Below are positions 1 to 5,269 of a stretch of 5,989 bases of DNA, one piece after another. Source of the DNA: an uncultured Dysosmobacter sp. Lineage in GTDB: Bacteria; Bacillota; Clostridia; Oscillospirales; Oscillospiraceae. Where the stretch lies: the NCBI GenBank assembly GCA_934597465.1, contig CAKTSC010000101.1, forward strand, positions 1 through 5,989, written 5' to 3'. Under the pieces are notes generated by a model. It saw nothing but the letters and a program-made list of their open reading frames with translations, had not been told where the DNA came from and ran no database searches. Every line of letters begins with the position of its first letter. The stretch's first letter is position 1. The translations under genes and the position numbers were made by a program.

Positions 1-1
1 C

Positions 2-472
2 CCCGAAAGCGAGGAGGAGATCATGGCGGAGTGGATGGACCTGGCCCAGGGGCTTTACGCCAACGTCCCCGTGAAGCCCGGCGTCCGGGACTACCTCCGC
101 CAGTGCCGGGACCGGGGCATCCGGATGGCCGTCGTCACCTCCAGCGTGCCGGAGCACTGCCGGACGGCCCTCTCCCACCTGCAGCTGCTCCCCTTCTTCG
201 AGCGGATCACCTTCGCCCAGGAGCTGGGGGTGGAGAAGAAGGACCCCGCCCTCTGGCGGAAGGCGGCGGAGCTGGCGAATGTTGCCCCGGAGGACTGTGT
301 CATGTTCGATGACAGCATCGCCGCCTGCCGGGGCGCCCACGCCGCCGGGATGCGCACCGTGGGCGTCTACGACCCCTACTTCGCCGGGGAGGAAGCCGCC
401 ATGCGGGATTTCTGCGACGAGTATATCCGGAGCTTTCAGGAGCTGCTGGAACCCCGGAACTGTCTGGACTGA
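2..472 (+). CDS. HAD-superfamily hydrolase, 5' truncated by the window edge
   Basis: This is the C-terminal part (about 156 residues) of a haloacid dehalogenase-like phosphatase or phosphomutase-type hydrolase, a cytoplasmic enzyme class that usually removes phosphate from small metabolites. The frame is open to the left edge, so the ATG at 23 is probably internal and the DxD nucleophile motif (motif I) and first half of the cap lie outside the window. Visible motifs, numbered from the ATG at 23, are motif II in AVVTSS (about residues 36-41), the motif III lysine in the EKKDPALW segment (about 71-78), and motif IV in VMFDDS (about 93-98), followed by the family-typical stretch on a buried glycine-rich loop (HAAGMRTVGVYDP). 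The spacing of motifs II to IV fits the beta-phosphoglucomutase-like branch, but the substrate cannot be told. It ends at a TGA just before a strong terminator, so it is the last gene of its transcription unit. Confidence 0.85.
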   Translation, partial: PESEEEIMAEWMDLAQGLYANVPVKPGVRDYLRQCRDRGIRMAVVTSSVPEHCRTALSHLQLLPFFERITFAQELGVEKKDPALWRKAAELANVAPEDCVMFDDSIAACRGAHAAGMRTVGVYDPYFAGEEAAMRDFCDEYIRSFQELLEPRNCLD

Positions 473-477
473 ACGCG

Positions 478-512
478 AAAACGCCGTGCCCAAATCGGGC
501 ACGGCGTTTTTT
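478..512 (+). terminator. Rho-independent terminator, probably bidirectional
   Basis: An 11-bp perfect stem (481-491 pairing with 497-507) closes a 5-nt loop. It is followed on the + strand by a run of six T and preceded by three A. It lies 8 nt after the stop of the HAD gene, and the stop codon of the opposite-strand regulator (511-513) abuts the T run, so the same hairpin probably ends both convergent transcripts. The U tract is better for the + strand. Confidence 0.9.
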
Positions 513-1344
513 ATTCCCGGTAGCAGCGCATGGACGGATATTCCACTTGCCAGTCCAGAACGTAGCGGCAGGGGGTGAGCGCCTGCAGGGCGGCCAGGGT
601 CTCATCCGTGGCCACCACCCGCCCATCGGAGAGGGTCAGGGCGAAGCGCTGAAGGTCCGGGGAAACATAGCAGTCCGGCTGTACCTCTGTCTCCACTCGG
701 GTGACACCAGCCCGTCCCCAGTAGATCTCCTGGTAGCCTTCCGTCTCCTCCCGGCCCCAGGAGACGCTGCCATAGGTCCCCTCCCGGCAGGTCTTCTCCG
801 CCGCCTCCACGGCAAAGGTCCCCCAGAAGCTCCGCTCCCCCAGCCAGTACAGGGACCCTTCGATGGTGACGGTGGTCTCCCCCACCCGCTCCGCATCCTG
901 ATAGATCCCGGCGGTGACGGTCCGCGCGATCTCCCGCTGAAAGGCTCCGCTGCGGTCCAGGATGCCGAAGAGCACGAAGCCCACCAGCGCCAGCGCCGCA
1001 AGCCCTCCGAAAATGCGGCCCAGGTTCCGCCGGAGCTTCCCCCGCTGCTGCTGGTAGAGGGTCCGGATGACCTCCCGCAGAAGGACATCCTCCGGGGCGG
1101 CGGAGACGGTCCCGGCGCTCTCCGCTTCCGGTGGCTCCGCCTCACCCCGGAGGAGGCTCCGCACCGTGAGACCCAGGGCGTCCGCCAAGGGTTCCAGCAG
1201 GGCGACATCCGGGAAGCCCGCGCCCCGCTCCCACTTGCTCACCGTCCGGTCCGAGATGTGCAGGGTCTCCGCCAGCTGCCGTTGGGTAAGGCCCTTTGCC
1301 TTCCGGGCCTCCGCGATGAGAGCCCCGGTCTTTCCGCTGTCCAT
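511..1344 (-). CDS. Membrane-anchored XRE-family transcriptional regulator
   Basis: This 277-residue protein is probably a DNA-binding regulator tethered to the cytoplasmic membrane. Residues 8-64 form a Cro/C1-type helix-turn-helix (GLTQRQLAETLHISDRTVSKW), the strongest signature. A charged linker follows (65-110), then one hydrophobic segment at about 111-129 (IFGGLAALALVGFVLFGIL), then a domain of about 145 residues that would sit outside the cell and that I do not recognise. The start at 1344 is chosen because it begins just before the helix-turn-helix, has a purine-rich ribosome site (GGGGAGAGGAG) directly upstream, and follows a good promoter at 1370-1399. The in-frame ATG at 1467 would put that promoter inside the gene. 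The gene is divergent from the LexA-box operon with a 187-bp gap. Its target and signal are unknown. The outer domain could sense an envelope or peptide signal, but that is only inference. Confidence 0.85.
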   Translation of the reverse strand: MDSGKTGALIAEARKAKGLTQRQLAETLHISDRTVSKWERGAGFPDVALLEPLADALGLTVRSLLRGEAEPPEAESAGTVSAAPEDVLLREVIRTLYQQQRGKLRRNLGRIFGGLAALALVGFVLFGILDRSGAFQREIARTVTAGIYQDAERVGETTVTIEGSLYWLGERSFWGTFAVEAAEKTCREGTYGSVSWGREETEGYQEIYWGRAGVTRVETEVQPDCYVSPDLQRFALTLSDGRVVATDETLAALQALTPCRYVLDWQVEYPSMRCYRE

Positions 1345-1369
1345 GCTCCTCTCCCCTTTCTCTGGGAAC

Positions 1370-1399
1370 ATTGTACCACAGCCCACCGCCCCTTGCCAA
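1370..1399 (-). promoter_or_regulatory. Sigma-A type promoter of the XRE regulator gene
   Basis: Read on the - strand, a TTGGCA -35 box (1394-1399) is followed by an 18-bp spacer and a TACAAT -10 box (1370-1375). TGG lies immediately before the -10, which is an extended -10 (TGn) element. Transcription would start about 20 nt before the chosen ATG at 1344, leaving a short leader that holds the ribosome site. Confidence 0.6.
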
Positions 1400-1425
1400 C
1401 CAACGGAGCGTGGAGCCGCTGTTTT

Positions 1426-1442
1426 TCCCGGAAATTCCGGGA
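1426..1442. repeat. 17-bp palindrome between the divergent promoters
   Basis: Two perfect 8-bp arms (TCCCGGAA and TTCCGGGA) flank one central base. The site lies 26 bp upstream of the -35 box of the XRE gene and 18 bp upstream of the -35 box of the operon on the + strand. The position suits an operator for a dimeric regulator, possibly the adjacent XRE protein. A weak hairpin with a short downstream T run is the alternative reading. Confidence 0.45.
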
Positions 1443-1460
1443 TCTTTTCCTGTTCTTCTC

Positions 1461-1489
1461 TTGACAAGAACGTTTGTTCGATTTATAAT
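1461..1489 (+). promoter_or_regulatory. Consensus sigma-A promoter of the SOS-type operon
   Basis: TTGACA (1461-1466) and TATAAT (1484-1489) are both perfect consensus hexamers separated by the optimal 17 bp. A promoter this strong would be expected to need a repressor. A LexA-type box fills most of the spacer and a second lies just after the -10, so tight repression and strong induction on DNA damage are predicted. Transcription should begin near 1496, about 35 nt before the first start codon at 1532. Confidence 0.9.
1467..1480 (+). promoter_or_regulatory. LexA box 1 (Gram-positive type), within the promoter spacer
   Basis: The site reads AGAACGTTTGTTCG, and its reverse complement is CGAACAAACGTTCT. 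It matches the Bacillus-type LexA (DinR) consensus CGAACRNRYGTTYC at 13 of 14 positions, only the last base differing. It sits between the -35 and -10 boxes, where bound LexA would block RNA polymerase. Confidence 0.85.
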
Positions 1490-1500
1490 CAGATTTGGAA

Positions 1501-1514
1501 AGAACATTTGTTCG
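1501..1514 (+). promoter_or_regulatory. LexA box 2 (Gram-positive type), downstream of the -10
   Basis: The site reads AGAACATTTGTTCG, also 13 of 14 matches to the LexA consensus on the opposite strand. It lies 34 bp from box 1 centre to centre, over the predicted early transcribed region. The two boxes belong to near-identical 17-bp direct repeats (1466-1482 and 1500-1516, one mismatch), so the second looks like a duplication of the first. Confidence 0.85.
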
Positions 1515-1531
1515 ATAGGAGGACACACACT

Positions 1532-1648
1532 ATGACGACTACCACTTTCCTCTTCGTGCTCACCGGCATCGCCACCCTCACCGCCCAGGTCTTCCGGATC
1601 ATCGATGCCATCGAGCAGCCCGCCCGCCGCACCCACAAGGCATACTGA
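1532..1648 (+). CDS. 38-residue single-pass membrane peptide, first gene of the SOS-type operon
   Basis: This short gene encodes 38 residues. It has a strong ribosome site (AGGAGG at 1517-1522, 9 nt before the ATG) and lies directly behind the LexA-controlled promoter, so translation is well supported. After MTTTT, residues about 6-21 (FLFVLTGIATLTAQVF) form one hydrophobic helix, followed by a polar, mostly basic tail (IEQPARRTHKAY), which predicts a membrane peptide with its C-terminus in the cytoplasm. Its TGA shares one base with the ATG of the next gene, so the two are probably translationally coupled. I recognise no family. Known LexA-controlled peptides of similar size include the TisB toxin of Escherichia coli and the SidA division inhibitor of Caulobacter. 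The resemblance is in size, topology and control only, not sequence. It could also be a leader peptide that promotes translation of the downstream gene. Confidence 0.75.
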   Translation: MTTTTFLFVLTGIATLTAQVFRIIDAIEQPARRTHKAY

Positions 1649-2913
1649 TGGATGTCCCGGAGAAGCTGGGCATCCTGACGGATGCCGCAAAATATGACGC
1701 CGCCTGCACTTCCAGCGGCGCTCGCCGGGGCTTCCGGCAGGGGTATATCGGCAGCACCAGCTCCTCCATCGCAGGCTGCTGTCACAGCTTCTCCGCCGAT
1801 GGCCGCTGCGTCACGCTGCTGAAGGTCCTGCTGACCAACAACTGCGTCTACGACTGCCAGTATTGCGTCAACCGCCGGACCAACGACACTCGCCGGGCCA
1901 TGTTCACCCCGGAGGAGCTGGCAGAGCTCACCATCGAGTTCTACCGCCGCAACTATATCGAAGGCCTCTTCCTCTCCTCCGGCGTCTTCCGCAGTCCGGA
2001 CTACACCATGGAGCTGATGATCCGGGCCCTGCGCATCCTGCGGGAGCGCTACCGCTTCAACGGCTACATCCACGCCAAGACCATCCCCGGCGCGGCCCCG
2101 GAGCTGGTGGAGCAGCTGGGGCTTCTGGCGGACCGGCTCAGTGTCAACATCGAGCTGCCCTCCGAGCAGGGGCTGCAGCTCCTGGCGCCGGACAAGACCA
2201 AGAAAGCCATCCTCGCACCCATGCGGCAGATCACCGGACGCACCCGGGAAAACCGGGAGGAACTGGTGAAGTACCGCCACGCGCCCAGGTTCGCCCCCGC
2301 CGGACAGAGCACCCAGATGATCGTGGGCGCCACCCAGGACACGGACCTCCACATCCTGCGCCTCACCCAGGGGCTCTACGACCGCTACCATTTGAAGCGG
2401 GTCTTCTTCTCCGCCTATGTCCCGGTGGTGGAGAATGCCCTTCTCCCCGCCAAGGACACCAAGCCCCCGCTCCTCCGGGAGCACCGGCTCTATCAGGCGG
2501 ACTGGCTCCTGCGGTTTTACGGCTTCCGGGCCGAGGAGCTGCTGGATGAGGGCAACGAGAACTTCAATCCCCTGGTGGACCCCAAATGCAGCTGGGCCCT
2601 GGCCCATCTGGACTTCTTCCCGGTGGAGGTCAACACCGCCGACTACGAGAGCCTTTTACGGATCCCCGGCGTGGGCGTGGTCTCCGCCCGGCGCATCCTC
2701 TCGGCCCGCCGGGTGGGTCCCCTGCGGCCGGAGGATCTCAAAAAGCTGGGGGTCGTCATGAAGCGGGCCCAGTTCTTCCTCACCGCCAGCGGCCGGGTGC
2801 CGGAGGGCCTGCGCTTCACGCCGGAGAGCCTGCTGCGCCACCTCATCGCGGCGGAGCGGCCCCTGCTCCCCGGCGGCATGGAGCAGCTCTCCCTCTTCGA
2901 CTCCCCCGCCTGA
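1648..2913 (+). CDS. Putative DNA modification/repair radical SAM protein with helix-hairpin-helix
   Basis: This 421-residue protein belongs to the family described as 'putative DNA modification/repair radical SAM protein' (TIGR03916 as I recall it). Radical SAM enzymes use a 4Fe-4S cluster and S-adenosylmethionine to start radical chemistry. The cluster motif is C66-x3-C70-x2-C73 in NNCVYDCQYC. Other family-like stretches are FYRRNYIEGLFLSSGV (98-113) and RHAPRFAPAGQSTQMIVGAT (210-229). A DNA-binding helix-hairpin-helix lies at about 329-360 (LLRIPGVGVVSARRIL). The C-terminus holds QLSLF (413-417), a match to the beta-clamp-binding consensus. Additional cysteines occur at 20, 44, 45 and 54. 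The ATG at 1648 overlaps the stop of the small peptide gene, with a weak AAGG site 7 nt upstream, which suggests coupled translation. Known relatives are paired with the protein encoded next. The substrate and reaction are not established. A role in repairing or modifying DNA is inferred from the family, the helix-hairpin-helix and the LexA boxes. Confidence 0.93.
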   Translation: MDVPEKLGILTDAAKYDAACTSSGARRGFRQGYIGSTSSSIAGCCHSFSADGRCVTLLKVLLTNNCVYDCQYCVNRRTNDTRRAMFTPEELAELTIEFYRRNYIEGLFLSSGVFRSPDYTMELMIRALRILRERYRFNGYIHAKTIPGAAPELVEQLGLLADRLSVNIELPSEQGLQLLAPDKTKKAILAPMRQITGRTRENREELVKYRHAPRFAPAGQSTQMIVGATQDTDLHILRLTQGLYDRYHLKRVFFSAYVPVVENALLPAKDTKPPLLREHRLYQADWLLRFYGFRAEELLDEGNENFNPLVDPKCSWALAHLDFFPVEVNTADYESLLRIPGVGVVSARRILSARRVGPLRPEDLKKLGVVMKRAQFFLTASGRVPEGLRFTPESLLRHLIAAERPLLPGGMEQLSLFDSPA

Positions 2914-2932
2914 GCCCGGAAGGAGTGTTCCC

Positions 2933-3907
2933 ATGCAGGAGATCCTCTACTTCTATGACGGCAGCTTTGAGGGCTTCCTCAGCTGCGTTTTTGAGAGCTA
3001 CGCCAAGCGCGAGCGCCCCAGCGGCATTGAGAGTGAGGAAATCCCAACCCTCTTCTCCACCCGCTGGGTGGAGACGGACGCGGCCCACGCCCAGCGGGTG
3101 CTGCGCAAGCTCCACGCCGTTTCCCCCTGGGGATTGGAGCTGCTGCGACAGGGCTTCCTCACCTGCCTGCCGGAGCGGGAGATGGCCCTCTACCGGCTGA
3201 TCCGAAAATTATTGGAGGAAGGCCCCGCCTTCCTCCATAATCTCTCCGATGAGACACTGAACCCGGTTTTTCAGGCCGTCCGGCACCTCAACGGCGAGGC
3301 CCACCTTCTGAAGGGCTTCGTCCGCTTCTCGGACTACGGCGGCGTCCTGGCCGCGGAGATCGAACCGAAGAACCGTGTGCTCCCGCTGCTGCGGGGCCAT
3401 TTCTGCTCCCGCTACCAGAATGAGAACTTCCTCATCTACGACCGCACCCATCAGGAAGTCCTCCTGAGCCGGCACGGCGCATCCGACATCCAGCCTTTGG
3501 ACGCCCTGACCCTGGCGGCCCCCGGAAAAACGGAGGCTGCCTACCGCCGTCTCTGGAAGCAGTTCTACGATACCGTAGCCATCCGGGAGCGCTATAACCC
3601 TAAGCTGCGTCGAACCCACATGCCCAAGCGCTACTGGAACACCATGACGGAGTTCCAGGGGGAGGACTACTTCATGGCCGCAGAAGATGCCGCAGCCGTT
3701 CCAGCCCCCGCTTCTCCAAGCGGGATACCTGCACCTGGGAGACCCCCAGCACCCTTGCCGTCCGCTCCTGGGTCATCCCCCGGAAGTAGCGGAGAAGGAT
3801 CGCCATCCGCTCCTTCTTCGGCAGCTTCCCGATGGCCTCCTCCAGGGCGAGCCGCTCCACCATCCGGTTCTCCGGGGCGTCGCTGCCCAGAGTCCCCTCC
3901 AGGGTGA
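2933..3907 (+). CDS. DUF4130-type probable DNA metabolism protein, with an unusual C-terminal tail
   Basis: This is the usual partner of the preceding radical SAM protein (TIGR03915/DUF4130 as I recall it; some family members are fused to a uracil-DNA glycosylase-like domain, which is absent here). It starts with the family-like LYFYDGSFEGFLSCVFESY (residues 5-23) and the family core appears to end near HMPKRYWNTMTEF (229-241). A ribosome site GGAAGGAG lies 7 nt before the ATG, and the gap after the radical SAM stop is 19 bp. The reading frame then continues for about 80 more residues that are rich in Pro, Ser, Gly and Ala; residues from about 247 on are encoded opposite the 3' end of sigF. 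This tail looks like an antisense frame that stayed open after loss of a normal stop near 3672, rather than an evolved domain. The protein's activity is unknown. A DNA-related role is inferred from its invariable partnership and the LexA-type promoter. Confidence 0.88.
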   Translation: MQEILYFYDGSFEGFLSCVFESYAKRERPSGIESEEIPTLFSTRWVETDAAHAQRVLRKLHAVSPWGLELLRQGFLTCLPEREMALYRLIRKLLEEGPAFLHNLSDETLNPVFQAVRHLNGEAHLLKGFVRFSDYGGVLAAEIEPKNRVLPLLRGHFCSRYQNENFLIYDRTHQEVLLSRHGASDIQPLDALTLAAPGKTEAAYRRLWKQFYDTVAIRERYNPKLRRTHMPKRYWNTMTEFQGEDYFMAAEDAAAVPAPASPSGIPAPGRPPAPLPSAPGSSPGSSGEGSPSAPSSAASRWPPPGRAAPPSGSPGRRCPESPPG

Positions 3908-4370
3908 GACCGTCGCCGAACTCCGCCTGCAGGGACTCCGGCTCGTCGCAGGCAAGATCAATGCGGGCGATATCCTCCACCGCAAGTCCGGTGTACTCCG
4001 CCAGAGCGGAGAGGGCGGGCTCCTCCCCATTCTCCTGCCGCAGCTGTTCCCTCGCCCTGTAAAGGAGAACTGCTTGCTCCCGGATGCTGCGACTCACCTT
4101 GAGGCTTCCGTTGTCCCGGAGGAACCGTCGGATCTCCCCTGCAATCTTTGGGACGGCGTAGGTGGAGAAGCAAGTCCCGTAGGAGAAGTCAAAGCCACGG
4201 ACAGCTTTCAGGAAGCCCAGGCAGCCCAGCTGGTAGAGGTCGTCGGCCTCCACGCCCCGGCCATAGTAGCGCCGCACGATGCTCCAGATGAGACCGCTGT
4301 TCTCCAGCACCGCCTGCTCACAGGCGTCGTTGTCCCCCGCCTGGGCCGAGCGCAGCAGCTCTGCGTTCAT
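3672..4370 (-). CDS. sigF: RNA polymerase sigma-F factor, forespore-specific
   Basis: This 232-residue sigma-70 family protein directs the first forespore-specific transcription in sporulation. Region 2 is clear at about 23-98, with DDLYQLGCLGFLKAVRGFD for core binding and the FSTYAVPKIAGEIRRFLRD stretch for -10 recognition. Region 3 spans about 99-150, and region 4 ends in a helix-turn-helix (GMTQERTARVLGVSQVQVSR, about 198-217). The length matches the family. The ATG overlaps the stop of spoIIAB by 4 bp (ATGA), so translation is coupled, and the gene is third in the order AA-AB-F, as in Bacillus and Clostridia. The neighbouring anti-sigma gene separates it from other sporulation sigma factors such as sigma-G. 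Its last 236 bp run opposite the extended frame of the DUF4130 gene, and no terminator is visible between them. Confidence 0.95.
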   Translation of the reverse strand: MNAELLRSAQAGDNDACEQAVLENSGLIWSIVRRYYGRGVEADDLYQLGCLGFLKAVRGFDFSYGTCFSTYAVPKIAGEIRRFLRDNGSLKVSRSIREQAVLLYRAREQLRQENGEEPALSALAEYTGLAVEDIARIDLACDEPESLQAEFGDGLTLEGTLGSDAPENRMVERLALEEAIGKLPKKERMAILLRYFRGMTQERTARVLGVSQVQVSRLEKRGLERLRHLLRP

Positions 4371-4813
4371 ACCGTTTGCTTGCGCCGGGCGGCCAGCTTC
4401 TTCCGCAGCGTCACGGTGGTGCCCTTCCCGGGGACGGACTTCACCGCCAGGTGGTCCATGAAGCTCTCCATGATGGTGAAGCCCATGCCGCTGCGCTCCT
4501 CCCCGCCGGTGGTGAACATGGGCCGCCGGGCCTGCTCCACGTCCGGGATCCCCCGGCCGTGATCCTTCACGCTGATCTCCAGCGTGTTTCCCTCGCAGAT
4601 GCGGGCCTTCACCGTCACCTTGCCCAGGATATTGGGGTAGCCGTGGACGATGGCATTGGTCACCGCCTCGGAGACCGCCGTCTTGATATCCTCCAGCTCG
4701 TTGAGCGTGGGATCCATCTGGGCGGCGAAGCAGGCCACCGCCGTCCGGGCGAAGGCCTCGTTGCTGCTGCGGCTGAGGAATTCCAGGGTTATGTAGTTCA
4801 TCGTTTTCTTCAT
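4367..4813 (-). CDS. spoIIAB: Anti-sigma-F factor and serine kinase SpoIIAB
   Basis: This 148-residue protein binds sigma-F and keeps it inactive in the predivisional and mother cell; as a kinase it phosphorylates SpoIIAA. It has the GHKL-type ATPase fold: the N box in SEAVTNAIVHGY (about 48-59, with Glu49 and Asn53 as the expected catalytic and Mg-binding residues), the G1 box DHGRGIPD (84-91), and the G2 lid in ERSGMGFTIME (106-116). Length and sequence resemble the Bacillus protein closely, including FTT before the lid. The ATG at 4813 has a ribosome site (GGGGAGAGG) about 5 nt upstream and 13 bp separate it from spoIIAA. A second in-frame ATG at codon 5 is an alternative start. Confidence 0.97.
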   Translation of the reverse strand: MKKTMNYITLEFLSRSSNEAFARTAVACFAAQMDPTLNELEDIKTAVSEAVTNAIVHGYPNILGKVTVKARICEGNTLEISVKDHGRGIPDVEQARRPMFTTGGEERSGMGFTIMESFMDHLAVKSVPGKGTTVTLRKKLAARRKQTV

Positions 4814-4826
4814 GTTGCCTCTCCCC

Positions 4827-5132
4827 TCATCGAATGGTGACGATGCGGCCGATGCCCGCGGCGTCCAGCACGCGCCGGGCCTGCTGCGGTACCCGGCACA
4901 CCAGAAGGCTGCCTCCTAGGGTCTGCATCCGCCGTTGGGCCCGCAGGATCAGGGCGATGCCGGAGCTGTCCATGAACGTGACGCCGGAGAGATCCAGCGC
5001 CAGGTGCAGCGGCAGGGCTGCGTCCAGGGCCAGCTCCAGCTCCCGGATTGCCTGGGCCGCCCCCTGGTGATCCAGCTCTCCGGACAGCTCCAGCAGCAGA
5101 TTTCGGTCGGTACTCTTTGCGTTGATCTCCAT
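4827..5132 (-). CDS. spoIIAA: Anti-anti-sigma factor SpoIIAA
   Basis: This 101-residue STAS-domain protein frees sigma-F by binding SpoIIAB when it is unphosphorylated. The segment LSGVTFMDSSGIALIL (48-63) carries the phosphorylation site; the second serine of DSSG (Ser57) corresponds to the Ser58 known in Bacillus subtilis. The start at 5132 gives the family's usual length and N-terminus (MEINAKSTDRNLLLELSGEL) and has a modest ribosome site (AGAGGG) about 5 nt upstream. The frame is open upstream to 5324, but that stretch has no STAS similarity and overlaps the probable promoter. It is the first gene of the spoIIA operon. SpoIIE, the phosphatase that activates this protein, is not in the window. 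Confidence 0.95.
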   Translation of the reverse strand: MEINAKSTDRNLLLELSGELDHQGAAQAIRELELALDAALPLHLALDLSGVTFMDSSGIALILRAQRRMQTLGGSLLVCRVPQQARRVLDAAGIGRIVTIR

Positions 5133-5155
5133 AGCGTCCCTCTTTCGTCGGTTTT

Positions 5156-5180
5156 CCGGCGCGGGAAGTCCCGCTTCCGG
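5156..5180 (-). repeat. Inverted repeat in the spoIIA leader
   Basis: A 6-bp perfect stem (GCGGGA with TCCCGC) closes a 2-nt centre and is flanked by a further CCGG/CCGG pair across small internal bulges. It lies about 25 nt before the spoIIAA start codon, so it could fold in the transcript ahead of the ribosome site, or be a protein-binding dyad. It lacks a T run on either strand and is not a terminator. Confidence 0.35.
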
Positions 5181-5191
5181 TCTCTTCCCCG

Positions 5192-5226
5192 ATGATACCA
5201 CGCCTGGCCCGTCACTTTCCGTCGAA
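5192..5226 (-). promoter_or_regulatory. Candidate spoIIA promoter with a Spo0A-box-like element
   Basis: Read on the - strand, TTCGACG (5220-5226) matches the Spo0A box (TTCGACA, the reverse complement of TGTCGAA) at six of seven positions. It is followed 22 nt later by TGG-TATCAT, an extended -10-like element (5192-5200). In Bacillus the spoIIA operon is activated by Spo0A and read by sigma-H. I found no convincing sigma-H pair (AGGAWWW, GAAT), so this is a tentative reading based on partial matches and position, about 60 nt upstream of spoIIAA. Confidence 0.3.
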
Positions 5227-5269
5227 GTGGGACAGGCCCCGGGATCTTTTGCAGCCCCCGGAAGAATGA

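Noticed and set aside
547..1464. Long + strand reading frame opposite the XRE regulator gene
   Set aside because: It is the antisense shadow of a GC-rich gene with a clear helix-turn-helix and membrane helix; the translation is proline- and glycine-rich, matches no family and has no ribosome site.
1345..1467. 41-codon N-terminal extension of the XRE regulator (ATG at 1467)
   Set aside because: The extension would include the promoter-like TTGGCA/TACAAT pair and the 17-bp palindrome, has no domain, and the ATG at 1344 has a much better ribosome site next to the helix-turn-helix.
1489..2607. 372-codon - strand frame opposite the radical SAM gene
   Set aside because: The opposite strand encodes an unmistakable radical SAM protein over the whole length; this frame also reads through the LexA-box promoter and small peptide gene, and its protein looks like no known family.
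3687..4562. 291-codon + strand frame opposite sigF and spoIIAB
   Set aside because: It is antisense to two highly recognisable sporulation genes and is best explained by the GC-rich codon pattern keeping other frames open.
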